From positions 437,893 through 501,892 of the forward strand of contig SJCO01000001.1 in NCBI GenBank assembly GCA_005217565.1: DNA of 64,000 nt, written 5' to 3'. A program made the translations under genes and the position numbers. Origin of the DNA: Puteibacter caeruleilacunae (GTDB taxonomy: Bacteria; Bacteroidota; Bacteroidia; Bacteroidales; Prolixibacteraceae). Position 1 is the stretch's first letter. Each line of letters begins with the position of its first letter. Below are positions 43,493-51,566 of this stretch, piece by piece. The notes below the pieces were generated by a model. The model was not told the DNA's origin, searched no databases, and worked only from the letters and a program-made list of their open reading frames with translations.

Positions 43493-44833
43493 ATGATACA
43501 ACGACTTAAAGAGAAAAGGATATTTCATCGAATAAAGGATCCATTGGTTGAATTTGTGCGACTGGAGGCTTTTAGTGGAATAGTTCTGATGTTTTTTACA
43601 ATTCTAGCTTTGATCATTGCCAACTCAATTTATGGTCATGAGTTTATTGAATATTGGGAGGATAAAGTAGGCTTTAAGTTTGGAGGCTGGGAACTTAGTA
43701 AAACGCTTCTTCATTGGGTGAATGATGGTTTAATGGCTATCTTCTTCTTTGTGGTTGGATTGGAAATTAAGCGAGAGTTGTTGAGTGGAGGGTTGTCTTC
43801 TATGAAAAAGGCTAGTCTACCAATATTTGCAGCTTTCGGGGGTATGCTTGTACCTGCTTTAATATATGTGGGAATAAATCAAGGTAGTGCTGGTTCTCAT
43901 GGTTGGGGAATCCCAATGGCTACTGATATTGCTTTCGCTTTAGGTATTCTTATTTTGTTAGGGAAGCGTGTCCCTGTATCATTGAAGTTGTTATTGACCT
44001 CTATTGCTATCGTTGATGATATTGGTGCGGTTATCGTTATTGCATTGTATTATACAAATGAAATTAGCTGGGGCTATTTGATGATGGGGGCAGTTATTTA
44101 TGCACTTTTATGGGGACTGAATCTTTTGAAGGTTCGCAAAGTTCCACCATATATCTATTTAGGAGTATTGTTATGGTATGTATTCTTAAAGTCTGGAGTG
44201 CATGCTACGTTAGCAGGAATATTGTTGGCATTTGCAATACCTGCCAAAGCCTATCGCAATATTGGCGAATTTGTAGATTCTAATAATTCATTATTGAAAA
44301 ACTTAACAGGCAAGCGTGATGTGCCTGACACTACCCCTCGTGACGAGCATGTTCAGGCATCAGTAAGTGCTATACAGGCGAATTGTATTGAGGTGATGTC
44401 TCCTCTTCAACGATTGGAGCACCATTTGCACCCTTGGGTGGCATATGCAATTGTTCCTCTATTTGCTTTTGCTAATGCAGGAGTGATGATTGATACAGAA
44501 TTGATGGGACAGTTGACTGAACCGATTTCGCTTGGTATTATTATGGGACTTTTCTTGGGTAAGCCAATAGGTATAACATTGTTTTCATTTCTAGGAGTGA
44601 AATTCGGACTTGCTAAAAAGCCTGACGATGTCCATTGGATTCAAATCATTGGTGTTGGATTGCTAGGGGGTATTGGCTTTACAATGTCGTTCTTTGTTTC
44701 ACAATTAGCTTTTACTGAGGTAGAATTTTTAAGAATGGCCAAGTTTGCAGTTCTAATGGCGTCAGTCTGTTCTGGATTTGTAGGCTTTTGGGTATTACGT
44801 TTATGCTGTCAATCTAAGAAAGAGACAGAATAG
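43493..44833 (+). CDS. nhaA: Na+/H+ antiporter NhaA
   Basis: 446 aa, about 12 transmembrane helices. Family motifs: LLHWVNDGLMAIFFFVVGLEIKRE at about 77-100, GWGIPMATDIAFALGIL, and TSIAIVDDIGAVIVIALYYT with the paired Asp of the ion-binding site (about 178-179). It exports Na+ using the proton gradient, which fits a saline habitat. A hydrophilic loop with PRDEHVQASVSAIQANCIEVMSPLQRLEHHLHPW occurs before the last helices, as in Bacteroidota NhaA. Preceded by the shared motif. Confidence 0.95.
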   Translation: MIQRLKEKRIFHRIKDPLVEFVRLEAFSGIVLMFFTILALIIANSIYGHEFIEYWEDKVGFKFGGWELSKTLLHWVNDGLMAIFFFVVGLEIKRELLSGGLSSMKKASLPIFAAFGGMLVPALIYVGINQGSAGSHGWGIPMATDIAFALGILILLGKRVPVSLKLLLTSIAIVDDIGAVIVIALYYTNEISWGYLMMGAVIYALLWGLNLLKVRKVPPYIYLGVLLWYVFLKSGVHATLAGILLAFAIPAKAYRNIGEFVDSNNSLLKNLTGKRDVPDTTPRDEHVQASVSAIQANCIEVMSPLQRLEHHLHPWVAYAIVPLFAFANAGVMIDTELMGQLTEPISLGIIMGLFLGKPIGITLFSFLGVKFGLAKKPDDVHWIQIIGVGLLGGIGFTMSFFVSQLAFTEVEFLRMAKFAVLMASVCSGFVGFWVLRLCCQSKKETE

Positions 44834-44860
44834 CATATCTTTGATCTAGGTAAGAATAAC

Positions 44861-44911
44861 AAAAATCAATCTGCATTTCGAGGAGCGAATGTTGTAGGTT
44901 GATTTTTTGTT
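44861..44911 (+). terminator. Terminator after nhaA
   Basis: Stem AAAAATCAATCTGCATTTCG (44861-44880) with a near-complement at 44886-44906, then a T-rich tail. The stem ends resemble the AGGTTGATT/AATCAACCT pair of the two terminators around the DGC gene. Confidence 0.75.
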
Positions 44912-44999
44912 TTAGATCGTTTCTTGTTCTGATATAGGATTGTCCTTCAATCGGTAAATTCTTAATACAGAATACAAAAACTCGAAGTTATCAATGAAG

Positions 45000-45045
45000 A
45001 GCAGATGTTGCTAAGTTGACTTGGGTGAACTTTGCAACATCTGCT
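45000..45045. repeat. 17-bp hairpin in the nhaA / membrane-protein gap
   Basis: AGCAGATGTTGC (45000-45011) pairs with 45034-45045, and AAGTT (45013-45017) with AACTT (45028-45032). No T tract on either strand. A second, smaller hairpin (GCGATAAA 45067-45074 with 45117-45124) lies next to it. Confidence 0.5.
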
Positions 45046-45132
45046 AAATCTACTATTGTTTATCTAGCGATAAATGAAGCCAATGGCTACCAAACTTCTA
45101 TAAGCTTAGCTTGTGTTTTATCGCAAATACCC

Positions 45133-45579
45133 TTAAATGAATAGGTTTGATTTGGCAATTCCCATAAATATTGCAGCAATAATTCCTATTGCATAAAGTG
45201 CAAGCATGATTATCGTAAAAACTCCAATTGTGGTAAACATTCTGCGTAAATTGTTTGCCCCTTCTTCATAACTTGTTTGCGAATCGTATTTTAATGCCTT
45301 GATTGTTTTTGTAGCATATAGAAATAGAAACAGATTAGGAGTAAAATAGATAATAGCAATTACCAGGTAGATGACCTGTAACAAGGCCCCCATTGGCAAA
45401 GGTTGTTCTTGCATTTGAGGCATATTACCCATAAATGATGAAATAAAAAACGCCATAATTAAGATGATCCCGACGAAGACAAAACCTACTATAGATAAGA
45501 ACTTTGCCCACTTTGCTGCTTTGTAGTGATTCCACTTAATGTAGTCGTTAATCGTTAAGTTAGGTGCAATTTCATTCAT
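45133..45579 (-). CDS. Small membrane protein (DUF5362-like), divergent from blaI
   Basis: 148 aa with three or four transmembrane helices. The start (NDYIKWNHYKAAKWAKFLSIVGFVFVGIILIMAFFI) resembles DUF5362-type Bacteroidota membrane proteins; I am moderately sure of that name. A loop rich in Met, Pro and Gln (MGNMPQMQEQPLPMG) joins the second and third helices. Two copies of the dyad also found before blaI are 47-82 nt upstream, so it is probably in the BlaI regulon. Function unknown. Confidence 0.8.
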   Translation of the reverse strand: MNEIAPNLTINDYIKWNHYKAAKWAKFLSIVGFVFVGIILIMAFFISSFMGNMPQMQEQPLPMGALLQVIYLVIAIIYFTPNLFLFLYATKTIKALKYDSQTSYEEGANNLRRMFTTIGVFTIIMLALYAIGIIAAIFMGIAKSNLFI

Positions 45580-45625
45580 GTTTTTTGATTTCTAAAATAA
45601 GCAAATTAATAGAATTATGAATAAA

Positions 45626-45641
45626 AACTATGAGATTAGTT
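45626..45641 (-). promoter_or_regulatory. Predicted BlaI-type operator 1
   Basis: AACTATGAGATTAGTT: half-sites AACTA and TAGTT with a 6-nt spacer, upstream of the DUF5362-like gene. Confidence 0.6.
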
Positions 45642-45645
45642 GAAA

Positions 45646-45661
45646 TACTAAAAGATTAGTT
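45646..45661 (-). promoter_or_regulatory. Predicted BlaI-type operator 2
   Basis: TACTAAAAGATTAGTT, one mismatch from the AACTA-N6-TAGTT form, exactly 20 bp from operator 1 (same helical face). Confidence 0.5.
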
Positions 45662-45758
45662 ATATGTTTGTGATGGGATATAACTATTAAAAATTGAAAA
45701 TGAAATACGTATTGTTTTATTATCAGCTTGACCACTGGTAATTTTTTTTACATTTTTT

Positions 45759-45774
45759 AACTAGTATTTTAGTT
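45759..45774 (+). promoter_or_regulatory. Predicted BlaI-type operator 3
   Basis: AACTAGTATTTTAGTT, perfect half-sites. It overlaps the -33 region of the predicted blaI promoter. Confidence 0.65.
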
Positions 45775-45801
45775 GAGAAACTATGGTTTTAGTTAACTTT
45801 G
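45772..45801 (+). promoter_or_regulatory. Predicted blaI promoter
   Basis: TAACTTTG (45794-45801) matches TAnnTTTG exactly; GTTG at 45772-45775 is 18 nt upstream. Operators 3 and 4 cover the region from -33 to the first base of -7. Confidence 0.6.
45779..45794 (+). promoter_or_regulatory. Predicted BlaI-type operator 4
   Basis: AACTATGGTTTTAGTT, perfect half-sites, exactly 20 bp from operator 3. Confidence 0.65.
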
Positions 45802-45866
45802 AAGTGTAGAACAGTTACTCAGTTGATTGGTGGGTAATATGAATCGATTATTAAAAATGTAGTAGC

Positions 45867-45941
45867 ATCCACAATTTTTATTAATGGGATCTTCAATAGA
45901 GAGTAGCATCCATGAAGATCAAGACGTCTTAGATTGTGGAT
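45867..45941 (+). repeat. Two-tier hairpin in the blaI 5' leader
   Basis: Outer stem ATCCACAAT (45867-45875) with 45933-45941; inner stem GATCTTCA (45888-45895) with 45913-45920. An 11-nt direct repeat AGTAGCATCCA occurs at 45861 and 45902. Confidence 0.5.
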
Positions 45942-45994
45942 TTTCCGATTCATCGGAATTAGCTCAATTATTAATTTAAAAGTCTTAAACACTG

Positions 45995-46366
45995 ATGAAG
46001 GAATTAACCAAAGCGGAAGAACAGGTAATGCAGATTTTATGGGAACTGGAAAAGGCCTTTGTAAGAGAGATTATTACTGAAATGCCAGATCCAAAACCTG
46101 CTTATAACACTGTTTCAACTATCGTTCGAATATTAGAGCGTAAAGGTTTTGTAAGCTACAGGGCCTACGGCAAAAGCCATCAATACTTCCCGCTGGTGTC
46201 GAAAGAAGAATACAAAACAGGTTATTTTAAAAACTTTTTATCAAACTATTTTAGTGGATCGTTCCGTGAGTTGGTGACATTTTTTGCAAAGAAAGATGAT
46301 ATCGACTTAAAAGAATTAGATGAGCTAATGAGAGAGATTAAAAAGGAATCAGATAACGAAAAGTAG
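45995..46366 (+). CDS. blaI: BlaI/MecI/CopY-family repressor
   Basis: 123 aa. Winged helix-turn-helix in the first 75 residues: LTKAEEQVMQILWELEKAFVREIITEMPDPKPAYNTVSTIVRILERKGFVSYRAYGKSHQYFPLVSKEEY is the BlaI/MecI/CopY signature. The C-terminal helices mediate dimerisation, and in the family proteolysis there relieves repression. It is 6 nt before a BlaR1-like M56 peptidase, so this is a sensor-protease/repressor pair. In Bacteroidota such pairs control various envelope genes, not necessarily beta-lactamase. Confidence 0.93.
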   Translation: MKELTKAEEQVMQILWELEKAFVREIITEMPDPKPAYNTVSTIVRILERKGFVSYRAYGKSHQYFPLVSKEEYKTGYFKNFLSNYFSGSFRELVTFFAKKDDIDLKELDELMREIKKESDNEK

Positions 46367-46372
46367 ACCCTA

Positions 46373-47845
46373 ATGGACCAGTTTATCAATTATATTATCG
46401 AATCGGGAGCTAGTATTGCTGTATTGGTGATTATTTATTTCTTTCTTCTTCGAAAGGAGACACTCTTTTTGCAAAATCGATTTTATTTAATGGGATCGGT
46501 ATTGTTTTCATTGATGTTGCCTCTGCTGCGAATTCAATATGGAGGAATAAATATTGCAGAATCACAAAACTTGCAAGGAGAAGCACAGGGCGGATATTTA
46601 TTGGAAGCCGTAAATGTTTATGGAGGCAGTTTTGCCGGAAATCTGCAAGCATTTTTGCTTTCCCTTAACCTTCTATCGATGATTTATTTGACAGGAGTGG
46701 TTCTTACATTAGCTTTATTTTTGATCAGACTGATGAAGATATGTGGATTGATTATCTTGGAGCCTGTCGAAAATAAATCTACTTATTCAATAATACGATT
46801 AAAACAAATAGGTTCACCATTTTCATTTTTTAATTATGTTTTTATCCCACATGATTTTGCTGAACATACAGATTCGGATAGAATGCTGTATCATGAGTTA
46901 GAGCACGTTAAACAGTACCATTCATTGGATGTTATGATCGTGGAAATCTTATTGATTGTACAGTGGTTTAATCCTTTTGTCTGGATGATTCGACGTCTTG
47001 TTAGAGAAAATCATGAATTCATAGCAGATGATGCTGTGGTAAAATCCGGAGGTAATCATACGGGTTACAAAAAGTTATTGTTAGATCAGTTTCTGGGGGA
47101 ACAGTTTCAACTGGCTAACAATTTCAATTATTCACTTATTAAAAACAGAATGAAAATGATAACAAAAGGTAAATCATCACAGTGGGCTAATTCGAAATTG
47201 TTAATTGGAATTGCGGCAATGCTATTATTAACTATTGCTTTTGCCTGTGAGAGTGGTAATGAGGTATATGTAAAAACCGATTCTGAAACCATTACCATTG
47301 CTAATAATCAGATTGTGGATTTTGATAATTATATCGAAGAAGCGAGGGATCAAAAGATTGAAGCGATGAATATTCGCATTCTTTCAGAAGATGATGCACG
47401 TAAACGGTATGGTGATCTTTTAAAAGGACGTAAATTCAAATTGGTGAAGGAGATTGTTACGGTCACCTCTAAAAATAGTTCTGTGGGATTGGATGACGTA
47501 ACAGTCGTGGCGATGAGTACATTAAAACCACAACCTGCTTTGATGGCGGATGTTCAACCTGAGTTTCCAGGTGGAGATGTTGCATTGCGCAAGTATTTGG
47601 CTATGAATGTTAAATATCCTTCGCCTGCCTTGGAAAATGGGATTCAGGGAAAAGTATATGTAAGGTTTATAGTGAATACTGAAGGTAAGGTTGAAAATGC
47701 ACGTATTGGCAGGGGTGTTGATGCCTCATTGAATAAAGAGGCGATGAGGATTGTTAATAAACTACCTGATTTTAAGCCTGGTACTTTAAAAGGAAAGCCG
47801 GTGCCAGTTGAATTTACTATCCCAATTAATTTTGTTTTGAAATAG
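46373..47845 (+). CDS. BlaR1-like M56 metallopeptidase with TonB C-terminal domain
   Basis: 490 aa. N-terminal transmembrane helices (about 5-120) followed by the M56 peptidase site HELEH (about 176-180) with VRENHEFIADDAVV downstream. A last membrane segment (LLIGIAAMLLLTIAFAC, about 278-295) leads to a periplasmic region and a C-terminal TonB-like domain (FPGGDVALRKYLAMNVKYP ... VYVRFIVNTEGKVENARI ... PVEFTIPINFVLK, about 400-490). It should sense an envelope signal and cleave or trigger loss of BlaI. Co-transcribed with blaI. Confidence 0.92.
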   Translation: MDQFINYIIESGASIAVLVIIYFFLLRKETLFLQNRFYLMGSVLFSLMLPLLRIQYGGINIAESQNLQGEAQGGYLLEAVNVYGGSFAGNLQAFLLSLNLLSMIYLTGVVLTLALFLIRLMKICGLIILEPVENKSTYSIIRLKQIGSPFSFFNYVFIPHDFAEHTDSDRMLYHELEHVKQYHSLDVMIVEILLIVQWFNPFVWMIRRLVRENHEFIADDAVVKSGGNHTGYKKLLLDQFLGEQFQLANNFNYSLIKNRMKMITKGKSSQWANSKLLIGIAAMLLLTIAFACESGNEVYVKTDSETITIANNQIVDFDNYIEEARDQKIEAMNIRILSEDDARKRYGDLLKGRKFKLVKEIVTVTSKNSSVGLDDVTVVAMSTLKPQPALMADVQPEFPGGDVALRKYLAMNVKYPSPALENGIQGKVYVRFIVNTEGKVENARIGRGVDASLNKEAMRIVNKLPDFKPGTLKGKPVPVEFTIPINFVLK

Positions 47846-47858
47846 AAATCAAATAGTG

Positions 47859-47894
47859 AAACTGTCTAATAAAAGGTAAGTATTAGACAGTTTT
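47859..47894 (+). terminator. Hairpin terminator after the M56 gene
   Basis: Perfect 13-bp stem AAACTGTCTAATA / TATTAGACAGTTT (47859-47871 with 47881-47893), 9-nt loop, short T run. Confidence 0.7.
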
Positions 47895-47920
47895 ATAGGT
47901 ATAACTAATAATAAACTCCA

Positions 47921-49174
47921 ATGAGACGAACTTGTATCTTATTTTTATTTGTAACCTTAATTCCCGTTCTGGGAATCTGTCAATCTTCGAAAGTCGATAA
48001 ATACATTTATCAGGAAAATTATCAGGAGGCCCTAAATGAGTTGAATCGAATAGAGGGGAATAGAGAATTAAAAACACAAGAATTGCAGACAAAGGCTAGG
48101 ATCTTTCGAGCCTTGTTTCAGTTTGAAAAGGCCGTTGATATTTATCAAGGATTATTGACAAACGGTGAGGGTACGGATCAAATAAGACAAGAGCTAGGGT
48201 ATTCTTTAGCGGAATTGGGAAAGAATAAAGAGGCTATTGAGCAGTATTCTACTGTTTGGCAGAATGATTCAACGAACGTAAGGGTGGGAGTCCAATTGGG
48301 CAATTTGTATTTAGCCATTAAGGACTATAAAAGTGCTTATCCGGTTTTTACTTACCTAAACAAGAATGATTCTACCAATGTATATTTAAAGCTGAATTTG
48401 GCTAAGGCTGCTTTTGGAAAAGGTAGTCGTAAAGAAGCTATAGTGCAGTATCGTGAGATTCTGAAGATTGATCCTGAGCACATGGGATCTGTTAATCATC
48501 TGGTGAAATTGTTTAATAAAAATGCAGAATATGAGAGTAGTATTGAGCTCTTGAAGAAATATACCGAAAAGTATCCCGATGATAAACATCTTTCAAAGGC
48601 ATTGGCTAATGCTTACTTTGGATGTAAAAGATATGAAGAGGCGTATAAATGTTTCGATCGTTTCAAGGCAGAGGGAGATTCTACAATACAGAATTTAACT
48701 CATTTGGGTATTTGTTGTTATTTTACTCAAAAATACGAAGAGGGGATCGATTTGTTTTCCCGTTGTTATGCGCAAGCTTTGAATGATCCATTTTTGTTTT
48801 TCTATTTTGGTCTTTGTTTAAAGGAGACCGGTCAGTATGAAGATGCTGCTGGATTTTTGAAGTCATCTATTGAGATTGCAACACCTGGATTTATTGCTGA
48901 TATCTATCATCATTTAGCAGTGGTTTATGGTAGACAGAGAAAATTTACTGAGGCGATAGCAGCTTATAAAAAAGTATTGGATATGAATCCGGAAAAAATA
49001 ACTGTTTTATATGAAATTGCTACCACCTATGAAGAGTTTAATCAAGATAAAACAGTAGCATTAACTTACTACAATTCGTTTTTGAATAAGTCGAAAGGGA
49101 AGGAAAACAAGAAGGTACATTATGCTTTGGATAGAATTCGCAAAATTAAGGAAGACCTGTTTTTCGAAGAATAG
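47921..49174 (+). CDS. Exported TPR-repeat protein
   Basis: 417 aa. Signal peptide ends near LGICQS (about residue 20). The remainder is a continuous array of TPR units (EEALNELNRIEGN; AIEQYSTVWQNDSTNVRVGVQLGNLYLAIKDYKSAYPVF; AIAAYKKVLDMNPEKITVLYEIATTYEEF), about ten, forming a superhelical scaffold in the periplasm. It is 27 nt after the M56 terminator, and could be either a partial read-through member of the same unit or independent. Partner unknown. Confidence 0.88.
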   Translation: MRRTCILFLFVTLIPVLGICQSSKVDKYIYQENYQEALNELNRIEGNRELKTQELQTKARIFRALFQFEKAVDIYQGLLTNGEGTDQIRQELGYSLAELGKNKEAIEQYSTVWQNDSTNVRVGVQLGNLYLAIKDYKSAYPVFTYLNKNDSTNVYLKLNLAKAAFGKGSRKEAIVQYREILKIDPEHMGSVNHLVKLFNKNAEYESSIELLKKYTEKYPDDKHLSKALANAYFGCKRYEEAYKCFDRFKAEGDSTIQNLTHLGICCYFTQKYEEGIDLFSRCYAQALNDPFLFFYFGLCLKETGQYEDAAGFLKSSIEIATPGFIADIYHHLAVVYGRQRKFTEAIAAYKKVLDMNPEKITVLYEIATTYEEFNQDKTVALTYYNSFLNKSKGKENKKVHYALDRIRKIKEDLFFEE

Positions 49175-49201
49175 CTTTCTTTAGATATTGTTAATATAAA
49201 G

Positions 49202-49269
49202 AAAAGGTGTTTTAGAATATTTCAACCCAATCTAATTGAGAGTTGATAATTTTCTAAAGCACCTTTTTT
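49202..49269. terminator. Bidirectional terminator between two convergent genes
   Basis: 16-bp stem with one G-U pair (49202-49217 with 49252-49267); T run on the plus strand (49264-49269) and a T-rich minus-strand tail. Confidence 0.85.
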
Positions 49270-49295
49270 AATAAAAGATATCGTATACGTAAACT

Positions 49296-49871
49296 CTATT
49301 GACAATCTTTTAATTGAGCTCTAAGTTTTTTGCTTTTTTCAATTAACTCTTCGTTGGCCTTGAGTAAAGCATCTTTTGTTTTCTGTAACTTTTGATTCTG
49401 ATTTTGTAAGTTCTCGTTTAAATTACTTACCCGATTCAGTTTTTTCTCAAAGCTGATGTTACGATCAAGGGCTAGTTTCAACAAAGACTTAAGTTTTCCT
49501 TTCTCTAAGTTGAAGGTGCGTACTTGCTCATCTCTTTTGTTGATGTGTCGGATTACATTTTCTCTTTTTTCATGGAGATGGCGTACTTCATCCTGGTAGT
49601 ACTTTACGCTATTTTCAAGCTGATTTATTTTCCTTTTTAATAGGTATAATTCAACTTTCAATGACTGTTTATTGATTGGTTCATATCCAAGATGAGTTCG
49701 GCGAAAAAATTCTCCTTTCAAATTACGATAGGTTCCATCATCATTTTTGATCAAATCAAGGCTGTTTGCCAAGTGATCGAGAATTTGTTCTTTCGAAGAT
49801 TCAATTATCATTGAATCGTGTTTCGTTCTGTTGAATAGGGAGATGTGACTCTTGTTTCTAATTGTTGCCAT
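49296..49871 (-). CDS. Coiled-coil protein of unknown function
   Basis: 191 aa. Residues 1-60 form a compact basic head (RNKSHISLFNRTKHDSMIIESSKEQILDHLANSLDLIKNDDGTYRNLKGEFFRRTHLGYEPINKQ), and about 65-190 a long coiled coil with heptad spacing of Leu and Asn (LLKRKINQLENSVKYYQDEVRHLHEKRENV ...). No signal peptide. I do not recognise it. A -7 match (TATCTTTG on the minus strand, 49892-49899) lies 21 nt before the start. Confidence 0.7.
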   Translation of the reverse strand: MATIRNKSHISLFNRTKHDSMIIESSKEQILDHLANSLDLIKNDDGTYRNLKGEFFRRTHLGYEPINKQSLKVELYLLKRKINQLENSVKYYQDEVRHLHEKRENVIRHINKRDEQVRTFNLEKGKLKSLLKLALDRNISFEKKLNRVSNLNENLQNQNQKLQKTKDALLKANEELIEKSKKLRAQLKDCQ

Positions 49872-50411
49872 GGTTTTTATTACTGAGGTTACAAAGATAA
49901 TATATCGATATGTTAATAAATGTTATGTGATGTAAAAATAAGAAAAAAATATGATTGATACAAGTTATTTGTCTGAATCACAGGGTGTATGAGGGGTGTT
50001 TAGTTGAGGAGTATCAGTAATTGCATTGATTTTGTAACTATGTCATTCTAGTCCTTAGTTCCCCATATTAGTACGCTCCACTTAGCCTCTAGCTTACAAT
50101 CATAAGATCTATCTGGGAATTTAGATAAGGGGTGTTCATTGTGTTTTTGTCGATGGTTTTCTTTTTCCTTGAGGATTATTTATTTCTTTAATTAAATATG
50201 CCTACTTTAACGCTACGTTAATTTAAGATTGATGTGTATCAGAAATAATTAAGGAGAATATTTACAAGTGGTTTAGAATCCCTAAAAAGCTGTGGATATG
50301 GCAAATGTAGTGGTTATTGGTCTGGTGTCTAGGGTGATAACTAGTTGTGTAACATTATTTGATATGAATTATATCAGTAAGAATACCCGTTTTTTTGTAG
50401 AATTTTGACGA

Positions 50412-50487
50412 GTGGAGATGATAAAATAGCGATTTTGTAAAGTGGAGATTGCAGAAAAAATAGTTTAATTGTAATGTGGAGATTGCA
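50412..50487 (+). repeat. Three direct repeats upstream of pta
   Basis: GTGGAGATTGCA at 50442-50453 and 50476-50487 are identical, and GTGGAGATGATA at 50412-50423 is a partial copy; spacings are 30 and 34 bp. The last copy lies between the -33 and -7 elements. Confidence 0.6.
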
Positions 50488-50505
50488 AAAAAAATACTAC
50501 TTTTG
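50475..50505 (+). promoter_or_regulatory. pta promoter
   Basis: TACTTTTG (50498-50505) matches TAnnTTTG; TGTG (50475-50478) is exactly 19 nt upstream, one mismatch from TTTG. Predicted start is near 50512. Confidence 0.6.
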
Positions 50506-50540
50506 CAACGTGAACATTACAAATAAAACCTTTTAGATCG

Positions 50541-51542
50541 ATGAAATTATTGGAGCTCATTAAGGCTAATGCAAAGAAGCATTCCAAAAAAATTGTACTT
50601 CCTGAAGGTACAGAACCTAGAACATTAAAAGCTACAGAGATCATTTTAAAAGAGGGTCTTGCTGAAATTATTCTTTTGGGAAATCCTGAGGAAATTAAAG
50701 CAAAAGCTGCAGAATTAAACGTTAATGTTGATGCAGCAATCATGATTGATCCTTTGACTGATGCTAATCGTGACAAATATGCTGACATGATGGTGGAGAT
50801 CCGTAAGAAAAAAGGATTGCCAAAAGAGGAAGCATTGAATTTGTTGAATGATCCATTGTATTTCGCTCCAATGATGATCAAGGCAGGAGATGCTGATGGT
50901 GAGATCGCTGGTGCAATTAATGCAACTGGAGATGTTTTGAAACCAGCTTTCCAATTTGTAAAAACAATGCCTGGTGTAAGTGTTGTTTCTGGTGCATTTA
51001 TGATGTTCTTGAATGACAATTCTTTCGGACATGATGGTATTTTGGTGTTCGCTGACTGTGCTGTAATGCCTGATCCAAATGAGCAACAACTTGCAGAAAT
51101 TGCTGTAACTACTGCTGCAACCGCGAAAGCGATTGTAGGAATGGAACCTAAAGTTGCAATGCTTAGCTTCTCAACAAAAGGTAGTGCAAAACACGACGCT
51201 GTGACTAAGGTTGCTAATGCAACTAAAATTGCACAAGAGATGGCTCCTGAGGTATTAATCGACGGAGAAATGCAGCTAGATGCAGCTATTATTCCTGAAG
51301 TGGGACAGTTGAAAGCTCCAGAGAGTAAAGTTGCAGGACAAGCAAATGTATTGGTATTCCCTAGCTTAGAAGCAGGTAATATTGGCTATAAATTGGTTCA
51401 ACGTCTTGCTAAAGCAGAGGCTGTAGGTCCTGTATTGCAAGGTATGGCGGCTCCAATTAACGACTTGTCTCGTGGATGTTCTGTTGAGGACATCGTAAAT
51501 ATGGTAGCGATTACAGCTAATCAAGCTGCAGCTTTATTATAA
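50541..51542 (+). CDS. pta: Phosphate acetyltransferase
   Basis: 333 aa, the single-domain PTA_PTB form. KKIVLPEGTEPRTLKATEIILKEGLAEIILLG is the family start, and INATGDVLKPAFQFVKTMPGVSVVSGAFMM plus DCAVMPDPNEQQLAEIAV mark the CoA/phosphate site. It interconverts acetyl-CoA and acetyl phosphate. It is first in the fermentation cluster, followed by the dehydrogenase and two acetate kinases. PTB activity cannot be excluded, but a separate ptb gene exists downstream. Confidence 0.93.
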   Translation: MKLLELIKANAKKHSKKIVLPEGTEPRTLKATEIILKEGLAEIILLGNPEEIKAKAAELNVNVDAAIMIDPLTDANRDKYADMMVEIRKKKGLPKEEALNLLNDPLYFAPMMIKAGDADGEIAGAINATGDVLKPAFQFVKTMPGVSVVSGAFMMFLNDNSFGHDGILVFADCAVMPDPNEQQLAEIAVTTAATAKAIVGMEPKVAMLSFSTKGSAKHDAVTKVANATKIAQEMAPEVLIDGEMQLDAAIIPEVGQLKAPESKVAGQANVLVFPSLEAGNIGYKLVQRLAKAEAVGPVLQGMAAPINDLSRGCSVEDIVNMVAITANQAAALL

Positions 51543-51566
51543 GATATTTGACTAAGGATTTAAATA

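Larger units (their letters stand above)
49872..50540. other. 669-nt gene-free region upstream of pta
   Basis: No credible ORF. It contains the minus-strand -7 element of the coiled-coil gene and, at its right end, three direct repeats (50412, 50442, 50476) and the pta promoter. The central 400 nt shows nothing I can name. Confidence 0.5.

Noticed and set aside
49872-50400. Possible tRNA or other stable RNA in the long gap before pta
   Set aside because: No cloverleaf pattern (no TTCGAATCC-type arm) and no other RNA family motif found; same for the other long gaps.
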